Of a stretch of DNA of 64,000 nucleotides, positions 16,317 through 25,409 are shown piece by piece. Origin of the DNA: Raineyella sp034933565. GTDB taxonomy: Bacteria > Actinomycetota > Actinomycetes > Propionibacteriales > Propionibacteriaceae. Location: positions 1-64,000 of the forward strand of contig NZ_JAYFNG010000009.1 of NCBI RefSeq assembly GCF_034933565.1. Reading direction: 5' to 3'. Each line of letters opens with the position of its first letter. Positions within the stretch are counted from its first letter, which is position 1. Made by a program: the position numbers and the translations under genes. The notes beneath the pieces were generated by a model. It was not told the DNA's origin and ran no database searches. It saw nothing but the letters and a program-made list of their open reading frames with translations.

Positions 16317-17468
16317 GTGACTAAAAAGATCGGGTCGGGTGCCGGCCCTGGGCTGACGGCGCTGCGGCGGACGCGACTGGCTCTGTTGGTGCCCAGCGGG
16401 ATCGCCCTGCTGCTCGGCCTGGACGCCGGTCTGCTGTTGCTCGGTCTGCCCGCTCCCCTGGTCGCCACCCGACTGTCGGACGTGCACGGGATGGTGATGA
16501 CCATCGGCTTCGTCGGCGCACTGATCGCCCTGGAGCGGGCGGTGGCCGCCGGCGGCAGGTGGGCGTACGCGGCCCCGCTGGGCATGTCACTGGGTGCCCT
16601 CGCCGTCCTCAGCCCGACGCCGCTGTGGATCGGCCGAGCGCTGATGCTGGTCGGTGCCGTCTCGCTGCTGGTGATCTATCTGCCGCTGTGGCGGCGGTCG
16701 TACGACCCGGCGGTGGCGATCCAGTTCTCCGGTGCCTTCCTCGGGGTCGGCGCCACCGCACTCTGGCTCGCCGGGGTCGACATCCCGCGCCTGGTGCCGT
16801 GGCTGACCGGGTTCCTGCTGCTCACCATCGCCGGTGAACGGGTGGAGCTGGCCCGGCTCGGCCAGCTCACCCTCGACCCGTCCCGGCGGGAGCGCCACGA
16901 CGGGCAGGCGCTGGCGCTCGCCCTGCTGGTCGTCCTGGCGGTGGCGTTCTCCGCGGTGGCGCCCGACGCCGGCCTGCCGGCCCTCGGGGTCGTGCTGATC
17001 CTGCTCGCAGTGGTCTACGGCCGTCGCGACATCGCCCTGAAGACCGTACGGTCGACCGGGCTGCCGCGGTTCAGCGCCGCCTGCCTGCTCGCCGGCTACG
17101 CCTGGCTGGTGGTCGCCGGGCTGCTGTGGCTGCGCCCGGCGTTGTCCGGGCTGCACTACGACGCGGTGCTGCACGCCACCTTCCTCGGCTTCGTGATGTC
17201 GATGATCCTCGCGCACGCGCCGGTGATCCTGCCGGCGGTGCTGCGTCGTCCCCTGCCCTACACCCCTGCTTTCTGGGGCGTGGCCGTGCTGCTGCACGGC
17301 TCGCTGCTGGTGCGGGTGATCGCCGATCTGGTCGGCAGCGAGCCGGTGCGCGCCGTCGCCGGCACCCTGAATGTGCTGTCATTGTTGGCCCTCGTCGCCA
17401 CAGCTGTGGCCAGCAGTGCCGGCGCACCATCCACCACTGCCCGGACCATCCGGGGCCAGGAGGCCTGA
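16317..17468 (+). CDS. NnrS-like polytopic membrane protein
   Basis: A 383-residue protein with about 11-12 hydrophobic helices. Conserved-looking histidines lie at helix ends: LSDVHGMVMTIGFVGALI near the N-terminus and HYDAVLHATFLGFVMSMILAHAPVILP near 280-310. These resemble the haem/copper-site helices of NnrS, a protein linked to nitric-oxide stress and denitrification. It precedes the nirK fusion with a 1-bp gap, so the two are surely one operon. A GTG start at 16317 is favoured because a promoter sits directly upstream; a TTG at 16281 or GTG at 16284 is less likely. Exact function inferred from family and context. Confidence 0.72.
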   Translation: MTKKIGSGAGPGLTALRRTRLALLVPSGIALLLGLDAGLLLLGLPAPLVATRLSDVHGMVMTIGFVGALIALERAVAAGGRWAYAAPLGMSLGALAVLSPTPLWIGRALMLVGAVSLLVIYLPLWRRSYDPAVAIQFSGAFLGVGATALWLAGVDIPRLVPWLTGFLLLTIAGERVELARLGQLTLDPSRRERHDGQALALALLVVLAVAFSAVAPDAGLPALGVVLILLAVVYGRRDIALKTVRSTGLPRFSAACLLAGYAWLVVAGLLWLRPALSGLHYDAVLHATFLGFVMSMILAHAPVILPAVLRRPLPYTPAFWGVAVLLHGSLLVRVIADLVGSEPVRAVAGTLNVLSLLALVATAVASSAGAPSTTARTIRGQEA

Positions 17469-17469
17469 C

Positions 17470-20262
17470 GTGCAGATCTCCCACCACGATCCGGCCACCG
17501 GAGGCCCCGGTCGACGTACCGACCACCGCACCGATCGGCGCCCGACCGGGCGGCGCCGCCGGATGCTGGTGCGCTCCGCGCCGATGTTCGCCTGGCTGCT
17601 GGCCGACGTCGTGATCGTGCTGTCGCACCGGTTCGTGCCCGAGGCCCGCTGGCTGATGGTCCACCTGCTGCTGCTCGGCGCCGTGTCGAACGCCATCGTG
17701 GTCTGGTCGGGCTACTTCACCGACGCGATCCTGCGCGGCTCGGACGGGCATCCCCGCACGGACGCGGCCGTCCTCGGCCTGCTCAACGCCGGCGCACTGG
17801 GCGTGGTGGCCGGCCTGGTCACCGGCAACCGGCCCGCGCTGTGGATCGGTGCGAGCCTGGTCGGGCTGGCCGCCGTGCTGCACGCCGTGATGCTGGCCGT
17901 CCGGGTACGCAGGTCGCTGCCGGCCCGGTTCACCGTCACGGTGCGCTACTACGTGGCCGCGGCCCTGATGCTGCCGATCGGAGTCTGGCTCGGCACCCGG
18001 TTGGCCGCGGTGCCCAGCACCTCCCCGGCTCATCCGCGCTTCCTGCTCGCGCACCTGGCGCTCAATGTGCTCGGCTGGGTCGGCCTCACCATCGCCGGCA
18101 CGGTGATCACGCTGTGGCCGACGATGCTGCGCACCCGGGCCGACGACGCCACCGTCACCGTCGGCCGGCGCGCCTGGTGGCTGCTCGCCGGCTCGACCGT
18201 GCTGCTCGCCGCCGCGGCGCTCGCCGACCTGCGCTGGGTCGCCGTGCTCGCCGCCCTCGGCTATCTGTCCGGCCTGGCGGTGATCGCGGCGCCGCTGACC
18301 CGCGAGGCGCTCACCAAGCGCCCGTACGACTTCGGCACCTGGTCGATGCTCGCCGGGCTGGCGTGGTGGGCCGGCTGCGTCGTCGCCGTCGCGGTCGAGC
18401 TGACCACGGCGAAGGACCTGGCCGGTGCCGTCGAGGGGCTGCACGCGCTGACCGGCCCGTTCGCCGCGGGTTTCGTCGCGCAGGTCCTGTTCGGCGCGCT
18501 GAGCTACCTGCTGCCGGTCGTGGTCGGCGGCGGCCCCTCGATCGTCCGGCGGACCACGGCCCTGGTGGACCGGGCGGCCGTCGCCCGGGTGGTGCTGGCC
18601 AACGTCGCCGGGCTGGTCTTCCTGCTGCCGGTGCCGAGTCTGGTGAAGGTCACCACCTCGATGACGGTGTACGTGGTGATGGCCTGGACGATCGGCGTGC
18701 TGATCGCCACGGTCGTCACCGGGGTCCGCCTGGTCCGGCGCCGTGACAGTGAGCCACCCGAGCCGCCGCAGGACCAGGACCCGGCCATCCGACGCCGGCG
18801 CAGCCAGGGCCAGCTCGCGGCCGCAGTCGGTGTCCTCGCCCTCCTCGTGGTGGTGGCCGGCATGGTCGATCCGGTCGCCGTCGTCCGCGCTCCCTCGCCG
18901 CGGACGGCCGCGGCGGCCGGGGTCCCCGGGGCCGCCGCACCGGCGGGCGTCACCCCGACCGGGCACACCACGACCGTCGCGGTCACCGCCGCCGACATGA
19001 GGTTCACCCCCTCGACGATCCCGGTGCCGGTCGGGGACCGACTGGTCCTCCGGGTCACCAACTCCGACTCCAAGGGGCAGACCCACGACCTGACCCTGGC
19101 CAACGGCGCCACCACCGGGCGGATCGCCCCCGGCCAGACCGCCCCGCTGGACGTGGGGATCATCAGCGGCTCCCTCCAGGGGTGGTGCTCGGTCGCCGGA
19201 CACAAGCAGATGGGCATGACCCTGTCGATCACCGCCACCGGCCCGGGGGCGACGCCGGGCGGTGCCGCCTCGACCGGGCCCACCGGCTCGATGGGATCCA
19301 TGGGCTCGATGGGGTCGGCGGCGAACGGGCAGGCGGCGACCGGCCCGGACGCGGTCTGGGACCGCAACGCATCGCCCGCCGCGGGCTGGTCGGCGTACGA
19401 TCCGGCGCTCCCACCGATCGGTGACGGCACCGTGCACAAGGCCACCTTCACCGTGAAGGAGGCCGTCCAGGAGGTCGCCCCCGGCGTCACCCAGGATGTG
19501 TGGACGTTCAACGGGACCGTGCCCGGCACCACGCTGCACGGCAGGATCGGCGACACCTTCGACATCACCCTGGTCAACGACGGCTCGATGGGCCACGGCA
19601 TCGACTTCCATGCCGGATCACTGGCCCCCGACGGGCCGATGCGGACGATCCAGCCCGGCGAGAGCCTCACCTATCGGTTCACCGCCACCCGGGCCGGGGT
19701 GTGGATGTACCACTGCTCGACGATGCCGATGTCGCTGCACATCGCCAACGGCATGTACGGCGCGGTGGTGATCGACCCGCCCGACCTGGCCCCGGTCGAC
19801 CAGGAGTACCTGCTGGTCCAGGGCGAGCAGTACTACGGCCCGCAGGGCGGCGTCTCCGATGCGGACAAGATCGCCGCGCGTACGCCCGACGCCGTCGTCT
19901 TCAACGGCTACCCGAACCAGTACGACCGGACCCCGCTCACCGCGCACACCGGCAAGCGGATCCGGATCTGGGTGCTCGACGCCGGCCCGAACGAGTCGCT
20001 GGCGTTCCACGTGGTCGGTGGGCAGTTCGACTCGGTCTGGAAGGAGGGCGGCTGGCTGCTGCGCTGCGGCCAGGACCCGGGCAGGGTGAGCGGCGGCTGT
20101 ACGAGCAGCGGCTCCGGCGGCAGCCAGACGTTGGACCTGCTGGCGAGTCAGGGCGGCTTCGTCGAGCTGGCCCTGCCCGAGGCGGGCCACTATGCGATCG
20201 TCAACCACGAGATGACGCTGGCCGAGCGCGGCGCCCACGGGGTGCTGGCGGTCACCGACTGA
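17470..20262 (+). CDS. nirK: Membrane-anchored cupredoxin-NirK fusion, copper nitrite reductase
   Basis: A 930-residue three-part protein likely to reduce nitrite to nitric oxide outside the membrane. Part 1 (about 30-470) is polytopic with about 12 helices. Part 2 (about 500-590) is a cupredoxin with type 1 copper ligands H539, C573, H578 and M581 or M583. Part 3 (about 640-930) is a two-domain NirK. Its type 1 site is H709, C749, H757, M762; its type 2 site is H714, H748, H913; catalytic D712 and H847 are present. A Gly/Met-rich linker joins parts 2 and 3. AGGAGG precedes the GTG, which lies 1 bp after the NnrS-like stop. The extra cupredoxin probably relays electrons to the catalytic domain. 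Confidence 0.88.
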   Translation: MQISHHDPATGGPGRRTDHRTDRRPTGRRRRMLVRSAPMFAWLLADVVIVLSHRFVPEARWLMVHLLLLGAVSNAIVVWSGYFTDAILRGSDGHPRTDAAVLGLLNAGALGVVAGLVTGNRPALWIGASLVGLAAVLHAVMLAVRVRRSLPARFTVTVRYYVAAALMLPIGVWLGTRLAAVPSTSPAHPRFLLAHLALNVLGWVGLTIAGTVITLWPTMLRTRADDATVTVGRRAWWLLAGSTVLLAAAALADLRWVAVLAALGYLSGLAVIAAPLTREALTKRPYDFGTWSMLAGLAWWAGCVVAVAVELTTAKDLAGAVEGLHALTGPFAAGFVAQVLFGALSYLLPVVVGGGPSIVRRTTALVDRAAVARVVLANVAGLVFLLPVPSLVKVTTSMTVYVVMAWTIGVLIATVVTGVRLVRRRDSEPPEPPQDQDPAIRRRRSQGQLAAAVGVLALLVVVAGMVDPVAVVRAPSPRTAAAAGVPGAAAPAGVTPTGHTTTVAVTAADMRFTPSTIPVPVGDRLVLRVTNSDSKGQTHDLTLANGATTGRIAPGQTAPLDVGIISGSLQGWCSVAGHKQMGMTLSITATGPGATPGGAASTGPTGSMGSMGSMGSAANGQAATGPDAVWDRNASPAAGWSAYDPALPPIGDGTVHKATFTVKEAVQEVAPGVTQDVWTFNGTVPGTTLHGRIGDTFDITLVNDGSMGHGIDFHAGSLAPDGPMRTIQPGESLTYRFTATRAGVWMYHCSTMPMSLHIANGMYGAVVIDPPDLAPVDQEYLLVQGEQYYGPQGGVSDADKIAARTPDAVVFNGYPNQYDRTPLTAHTGKRIRIWVLDAGPNESLAFHVVGGQFDSVWKEGGWLLRCGQDPGRVSGGCTSSGSGGSQTLDLLASQGGFVELALPEAGHYAIVNHEMTLAERGAHGVLAVTD

Positions 20263-20283
20263 CCACGCCACCGACGTGACCGA

Positions 20284-20315
20284 GACGCCGGCTGACCGGG
20301 ACGCCGGCTGACCGG
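20284..20315. repeat. Perfect 16-bp tandem duplication
   Basis: GACGCCGGCTGACCGG occurs twice head to tail (20284-20299, 20300-20315) in the short gap after nirK, directly before a terminator hairpin. Confidence 0.8.
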
Positions 20316-20354
20316 GACGGGCCGGGCCGCTCCAGTGGAGTGGCCCGGCCCGTC
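20316..20354. terminator. Strong bidirectional terminator between nirK and sppA
   Basis: GACGGGCCGGGCC (20316-20328) pairs perfectly with GGCCCGGCCCGTC (20342-20354). The loop itself contains CTCCA and TGGAG, which extend the stem. It lies between two convergent genes and ends 19 bp before the sppA stop codon. Confidence 0.75.
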
Positions 20355-20373
20355 GGCGTGTCGATCCGTACGA

Positions 20374-21735
20374 TCAGCCGCAGAAGGCCGCCGTGTCGCC
20401 CTGGTAGGCCAGCACCTGCGGGGCGCCGGAGCAGATCTTGGCGGTGGCCCGCGCCGGTGTGTTCCCCTCCGCCTTCGCCGCGGGAGCGACACCGAGCGGC
20501 CGGGCCTCGACGCCGAGCAACGTGGCGAGGAGGCCCGGTGCGGTCGCCTGCTCGACCCTGGTGTCGGCGGGATCGACGCCCGACCGGGTCGCGAAGTCAC
20601 GGAACGCCTCGTCCTGGCCACCCACGGCATCGGCGTACCGGTTGGTCACCGCGGTCTGGCTGTCGAACATGTGGGCGCCGTACGCGGTGCGGATCGTGTC
20701 CGCCGGGATCCCCCGGTGCTGCGCGACCCACTCGACGAAGGCGTCGTACTCGACCGCCAGACCGTTCATCCAGACGTCGCGCTCCTCGGGACGCATGTCC
20801 CGGTAGGGGCTGCCGAAGTCCTTGTCACGGCCCATCGTGAGGTACTCGTACGTGATGCCACCCTTGGTGGTGACGCCGGACTCCAGCAGTGAGCCCGGGG
20901 TCCCGGTGATGTCGCGGTAACGCACGAACGGCCCGGAGATCACACCGATGCTGCCGATCAGCGAGCCGTGGTCGGCGACGATCCGATCCGCATTGGCCAT
21001 CGCGTACATCCCGCCGGATGCGGACATGCCCTCGACGTGGGCGAACACCTTGTGGCCGGTCCGGGCGCGGTAGCGGTCCACCGCGTCGGCGATCGCCCGC
21101 GACCCGGTGATGGAACCGCCCGGGGTGTTCATCAGCAGGACGATGCCGTCGGCGTCGTCGGCGGAGAGCTTGTCGATCACCCGGGCCACCTCGTAGCCGT
21201 ACGTCCCGACGGTCAGGCCCAGCCCGTCGGACGAATCGCCCATGATCGTGCCGGTGATCGGGATCGCCCGCAGCGTGTGCTTGGCCTTGGGATCACCCCA
21301 GATCGTGTGCAGCTGCTCGGCGGTGCCGGCACCACTGACCGTCGGTGCCGCGACCAGGGCGATGGCGCCCAACAGGGCACCGACGATGCTGAGGGCGATG
21401 GCGGCCGCGCCGAGCCCCAGGCCGGCCCCGGCGCCCAGGCCGAAGCCACGACCGAACGCCCCCTGACCTCGCCGTGGCGGGACCATCGGCCGATAGGGAG
21501 CGGGAACCGGCTGTGGCGGGATCCCGGGCGCCTGCGGCGAGCCCATCGGCGCCTTCGGCGGGGGCCAGGCTGCGGCCGGGGTGTCCGGCGCCGCCGCCTG
21601 ATCCGCCGCGACCTCGCCGGGATCGGCCTGGTGGCGATCAGCCTCGTCGTGATCGGCCTGGATGTGATCGGCGGCCTCGTCGTGGTCGGCCTCGTTGCGG
21701 CCGGCATCGTCGTGATCGGAGGGGGGCTGTGACAT
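20374..21735 (-). CDS. sppA: Signal peptide peptidase SppA (S49)
   Basis: A 453-residue membrane serine protease that cleaves remnant signal peptides. The Ser/Lys dyad is S240 in MSASGGMYAM and K305 in RDKDFGSP, as in Bacillus SppA. GSLIGSIGVI is also conserved. One membrane helix lies at about 106-130, and the catalytic domain would face outward. The N-terminal 50 residues are an acidic/histidine tract (EADHDE, IQADHD, EADRHQ) encoded by 15-bp repeats, followed by a proline-rich linker. AAAGGAA precedes the ATG. The family core usually lacks such an N-terminal tail. Confidence 0.9.
   Translation of the reverse strand: MSQPPSDHDDAGRNEADHDEAADHIQADHDEADRHQADPGEVAADQAAAPDTPAAAWPPPKAPMGSPQAPGIPPQPVPAPYRPMVPPRRGQGAFGRGFGLGAGAGLGLGAAAIALSIVGALLGAIALVAAPTVSGAGTAEQLHTIWGDPKAKHTLRAIPITGTIMGDSSDGLGLTVGTYGYEVARVIDKLSADDADGIVLLMNTPGGSITGSRAIADAVDRYRARTGHKVFAHVEGMSASGGMYAMANADRIVADHGSLIGSIGVISGPFVRYRDITGTPGSLLESGVTTKGGITYEYLTMGRDKDFGSPYRDMRPEERDVWMNGLAVEYDAFVEWVAQHRGIPADTIRTAYGAHMFDSQTAVTNRYADAVGGQDEAFRDFATRSGVDPADTRVEQATAPGLLATLLGVEARPLGVAPAAKAEGNTPARATAKICSGAPQVLAYQGDTAAFCG
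21621..21720. repeat. 15-bp tandem repeat coding the N-terminal tail of SppA
   Basis: Units at 21621, 21636 and 21651 read GATCGGCCTGGTGGC, GATCAGCCTCGTCGT and GATCGGCCTGGATGT. An 18-bp unit and two weaker units follow to about 21720. On the minus strand they encode Asp/His/Glu/Ala pentapeptides. The unit resembles that in the FNR-like gene. Confidence 0.8.
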
Positions 21736-21868
21736 GCCCGGTTCCTTTCGTGAGTCGGCCAGCAGCCTATCGGCTCGGGGATCAGGCCCGGCCGCCGCCT
21801 CGACCCGCCGCCCCGACAGGGGTACGCCGTGACCCGCCGACCTGACAGGGGTACGCATCCGTACCGGA

Positions 21869-22855
21869 ATGGGGCACCCTGGAACGGTGATCAGTGCTCG
21901 AGGCCTCACCAGGACCTTCCGGCGCGGCAAGGACGTCATCGAAGCCGTCAGGGCGATCGATGTCGACGTGCGGGAGGGTGAACTCGTCGCGTTCCTCGGC
22001 CCCAACGGTGCCGGGAAGTCGACGACGCTGCGGATGTTCACCACCCTGCTGCAGCCCACGGCGGGAACGGCCCAGGTGGCGGGCCACGACGTCGTCACCC
22101 AACCCGCGCAGGTGCGGGCCAGGATCGGCTACATCGGCCAGGGCACCGGCGGCGGCTACTCCTACCGGGTCCTCGACGAGCTGCACAACCAGGGACGCTT
22201 CTATCACCTGCCGACCGCCGAGTACCGCTCCCGGGCCGCCGACCTGATGACGGCCCTGGAGCTGGACGGGCTGGGCAAGCGCCGAGTGCAGTCCCTGTCG
22301 GGTGGCCAGCGTCGCCGCCTCGACGTGGCGCTCGGTCTGATGAACCGGCCGCCACTGCTGTTCCTCGACGAGCCCACCACCGGTCTCGACCCGCAGTCCC
22401 GGGCCAACCTGTGGCACCACATCACCGCGATGCGCGAGCGCTACGGCATGACCCTGGTGCTGACCACCCATTACCTCGACGAGGCCGACAGCGTGGCGGA
22501 GCGGGTGGTCATCATCGACCACGGGCGGATCGTCGCCGACGCCGCGCCGGACGTGCTCAAGCGCGACTTCGCCGACGACGTGATCACCCTGACAGTGCCG
22601 GCCGCGGACCGGGAGCGGGTCCGGGCCGCTCTGCCCGGGACGCTCGGCGACGTCGCGGTCGACGCAGACGCCGCCGGGTCGGACCTTCAGGTCACCCTCT
22701 CGACGGCCCACGGCGACCGGGTGCTGCCGGAGGCGATCGAGCGGCTGCGCCTGCAGGGGGTGGCGGTCAGCGCCGCGGAACTCGCCCGGGCGAGCCTCGA
22801 CGACGTGTTCCTCAACCTGACCGGCCGCAGCCTGCGTGAGGAGGCGGCGTCATGA
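21869..22855 (+). CDS. ABC transporter ATP-binding protein (DrrA-like)
   Basis: A 328-residue ATPase of an ABC-2 type exporter. Walker A is GPNGAGKST, the signature is SLSGGQRRRLD, and Walker B is LLFLDEPTTGLDP, followed by the switch histidine in VLTTHYLDEAD. A C-terminal extension after residue 220 is typical of the DrrA/daunorubicin-resistance group. It overlaps the permease start by ATGA. A GTG at 21887 (start VISARGL) is an alternative start. The cargo is unknown; drugs or lipids are usual for this group. Confidence 0.9.
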   Translation: MGHPGTVISARGLTRTFRRGKDVIEAVRAIDVDVREGELVAFLGPNGAGKSTTLRMFTTLLQPTAGTAQVAGHDVVTQPAQVRARIGYIGQGTGGGYSYRVLDELHNQGRFYHLPTAEYRSRAADLMTALELDGLGKRRVQSLSGGQRRRLDVALGLMNRPPLLFLDEPTTGLDPQSRANLWHHITAMRERYGMTLVLTTHYLDEADSVAERVVIIDHGRIVADAAPDVLKRDFADDVITLTVPAADRERVRAALPGTLGDVAVDADAAGSDLQVTLSTAHGDRVLPEAIERLRLQGVAVSAAELARASLDDVFLNLTGRSLREEAAS

Positions 22856-23688
22856 CCACGACCCGACCGGCCGGCCCGGTGCCGGCTGCCGGCCACTCCG
22901 ACATCAGCAAGTTCATCGGCGACACGACGGCGGTGTTCGTCCGCGAGATCCTGCTCTTCCTGCGCGACCCGTTCTCGCTGGTCTTCTCACTGCTGCAGCC
23001 GTTGATCTTCCTCGCCCTGTTCGGACCGCTGCTCGGCGGCGCGTTCGGGAGCATGAGTGGCACGACCGGGGTGGGCGCGGGCGGCACCGGCGGCACGCTG
23101 CAGTGGTTCGTCCCCGGGGTGATCGTGATGATCAGCCTGTTCGGCACCTCGATGACCGGCTCGAACCTGCTCTACGAACTCATGACCGGATCGTACGAAC
23201 GGGTGCTGGCCACACCGCTGGGTCGCTCGGCGATCCTGGTCGGACGGTCCCTGAAGGAGTTCGCGCCGCTGTTCGTCCAGGGACTCATCATCGCCATCGC
23301 CTGCGTCCCCTTCGGCTTCCGCCTCCACCCGCTGCACCTGTTGGCCGGGCTGGTCCTGCTGGGCGTCTTCGGCGTGGGGGTCGGCGCCCTGTCGTACGCC
23401 CTCGGCCTGGCCAGCAAGGGCCGGGAGTGGGTGTTCTGGGGCGTGCAGCAGACGTTGCTGTTCCCACTGCTGATCCTGTCCGGCATGATGCTGCCGCTGG
23501 AGGCCGGCCCGGTGTGGATGCAGGTGGCGTCCCGGTTCAGCCCGCTCACCTACATCGTCGAGGCCGAGCGGGCGCTGGCCGCCGGGACCTTCGTCTCGCC
23601 GGCCGTCGGCTGGGGGGTCGTGGCGGCCGGGCTGACCGCCGTCGTCGGCCTGGCCGTGGGGATCAGGAAGACCCGGACAACCGTCTAG
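22852..23688 (+). CDS. ABC-2 type exporter permease (DrrB-like)
   Basis: A 278-residue integral membrane protein with six predicted helices, partner of the upstream ATPase. The N-terminal cytoplasmic stretch, the amphipathic segment before helix 1 (VREILLFLRDPFSLVFSLLQP) and the LILSGMMLPLEAGPVWMQ segment near helix 5 are typical of ABC-2 permeases. It is translationally coupled to the ATPase by a 4-bp overlap. The gap that follows (23689-23780) carries degenerate copies of a GTCCTGACCGGCCCGGG unit. Confidence 0.88.
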   Translation: MTTTRPAGPVPAAGHSDISKFIGDTTAVFVREILLFLRDPFSLVFSLLQPLIFLALFGPLLGGAFGSMSGTTGVGAGGTGGTLQWFVPGVIVMISLFGTSMTGSNLLYELMTGSYERVLATPLGRSAILVGRSLKEFAPLFVQGLIIAIACVPFGFRLHPLHLLAGLVLLGVFGVGVGALSYALGLASKGREWVFWGVQQTLLFPLLILSGMMLPLEAGPVWMQVASRFSPLTYIVEAERALAAGTFVSPAVGWGVVAAGLTAVVGLAVGIRKTRTTV

Positions 23689-23886
23689 GTGTCCAGACCG
23701 GCCCTGGGTGTCCTGACCGACCCCCGGCGTACGGGCCGACCCGGGTCGTCCTGACCGGCCCGGGCGTCCGGATCGAACGACTGGGGCGGCATCGGACGCC
23801 GTCATTCCCGTTGCCGCACCACCCCCGTGGCCCTAGGCTCGTCTGGTCGGAGCCTCGTTCCGATCAGCACCTCTGAAGGGCGGCCC

Positions 23887-25281
23887 ATGCCGGAGATCCG
23901 GGAGACACATCTGCACCAGGGGCGCCAGGCCGTGAAGCTGGGCCTGGTCAGGGTGGTGCACGACCTGTTCCCCGAGGAACGGCTGAAGACGTCGTACTCG
24001 ATCCTCGAGGGGATCTTCTGCCATCTGGTCGACTCGGACCTGTCCACCCGGGAGGTCCGCCGGATCGACGAGGGCCTGCGCGCGTGGGTGGCCCGCGACG
24101 AACCGATCCCGCTGATCGGGCGCGAGGACGGCTACTACGTGTACGACGTCGACGGCCTGGTGGTCCGTACGCTCTACCCGGCGCTGACCCGGCCCTCGGA
24201 GGTCGAGCCGTTCACCCTCGCGCCGTTCTCGCACGGCTTCATCGTCGACTTCGGCGACATCGGCAAGGGTGCCGACACCCCGTTGATCCCGCCGGTCAAG
24301 CTGGAGGCGGCGTACGCCGAGCGGCGACTGTGGCTGTCCCGGGTGGGCATCGAAGTGGTGGCGGACGTCAACAATTTCATCCGGTCGGGGCGCCAACTGG
24401 AACTGATCGGGATCGCCGAGGCCCTGCACGAGAAGAAGATCTCCCGGATCGCCGACTCGATCCTCACCCAGCACCGAGCCCTGCGCGCGTTGCTGATCGC
24501 GGGCCCCACCTCGTCGGGCAAGACCTCGTTCCTGCGCAGGCTCAACACCCAGCTGTTCGTGAACGGGTTCCGCCCGGTCGGCCTGTCCCTCGACAACTAC
24601 TACCTCGACCACGACCGGACCCCGCTGGACGCCGACGGGCGGCCCGACTTCGACGTCCCGGAGGCCCTTGACCTGCCCCTGCTGCGCGACCACCTGCGCC
24701 GGCTCGTCGAGGGGGAGCCGGTCGAGGTGCCACATTTCGACTTCGTCACCGGGGCCCGGACCACCGAGCGGACCACCGTCCAGGTCGGCCCCAGCGAGAT
24801 CCTGGTGATCGAGGGCATCCACGCCCTCAACCCGACCCTGGTGGGCCGGATCAACCGCAATCAGCTCTACAAGATCCACGTCAGCGCCCTGGGCGGGCTG
24901 AACGTCGATCTGCTCAACCGGGTGCCCACCACCGAGATCCGCCTGCTCCGCCGGATCGTCCGCGACGACCGGGCCCGCGGGACGAGCGCCGAGCAGACCC
25001 TGGAACAGTGGGCCAGCGTCCGCCGCGGGGAGTACCGCAACGTCTTCCGCTTCCAGGAGGACGCCGACGTGATGTTCAACTCCAGCATGGTCTACGAACT
25101 GAACGCGCTGCGGCTGCCCGGCGAGGCGGCCCTGCACCGGATCGGCGACGACAGCCCGTTCCGCGACACCCGCGACCGGCTGCTCAACCTGCTGACCTTC
25201 TTCGACCCGCTGGACAGCGCGAAGGTCCCGTTCAACTCGCTGCTGCGGGAGTTCATCGGCGGCAGCATCTACGAGCCGTGA
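23887..25281 (+). CDS. Uridine kinase-like P-loop protein with N-terminal extension
   Basis: A 464-residue protein. The C-terminal half is a phosphoribulokinase/uridine-kinase P-loop domain: Walker A AGPTSSGKTSF, SLDNYYLDHDRTPLD, and VIEGIHALNP. The N-terminal half of about 200 residues is the extension seen in the long nucleoside-kinase-like group; it contains LIPPVKLEAAY and VNNFIRSGRQLELI. It probably phosphorylates a nucleoside or related sugar with a nucleoside triphosphate. The exact substrate is not known. The ATG follows GAAGGGCGG. The gene stands alone and is convergent with kdpE; the 128 bp between them show no clear terminator. Confidence 0.82.
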   Translation: MPEIRETHLHQGRQAVKLGLVRVVHDLFPEERLKTSYSILEGIFCHLVDSDLSTREVRRIDEGLRAWVARDEPIPLIGREDGYYVYDVDGLVVRTLYPALTRPSEVEPFTLAPFSHGFIVDFGDIGKGADTPLIPPVKLEAAYAERRLWLSRVGIEVVADVNNFIRSGRQLELIGIAEALHEKKISRIADSILTQHRALRALLIAGPTSSGKTSFLRRLNTQLFVNGFRPVGLSLDNYYLDHDRTPLDADGRPDFDVPEALDLPLLRDHLRRLVEGEPVEVPHFDFVTGARTTERTTVQVGPSEILVIEGIHALNPTLVGRINRNQLYKIHVSALGGLNVDLLNRVPTTEIRLLRRIVRDDRARGTSAEQTLEQWASVRRGEYRNVFRFQEDADVMFNSSMVYELNALRLPGEAALHRIGDDSPFRDTRDRLLNLLTFFDPLDSAKVPFNSLLREFIGGSIYEP

Positions 25282-25409
25282 GCTCCGCGGGGACCGCACC
25301 AGGGTTGCCGGACTCCTGATGGTTCCGACTCTCTCCCGGCCGGCAGGGCTGCATGGCAGGCTGCTGGGGTCCATGGCGGGACTGTTCGGGTCAAGGGCGG
25401 AGCTGTGGA

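Noticed and set aside
16659..16676. Possible FNR box near the nirK operon
   Set aside because: No TTGAT-N4-ATCAA or close variant was found in the upstream gap or early coding region; only the ACAGT palindrome stands out.
17071..19611. 846-codon minus-strand frame under the NnrS-like and NirK genes
   Set aside because: Low-complexity His/Gln/Arg composition typical of shadow frames; the plus strand has all copper ligands.
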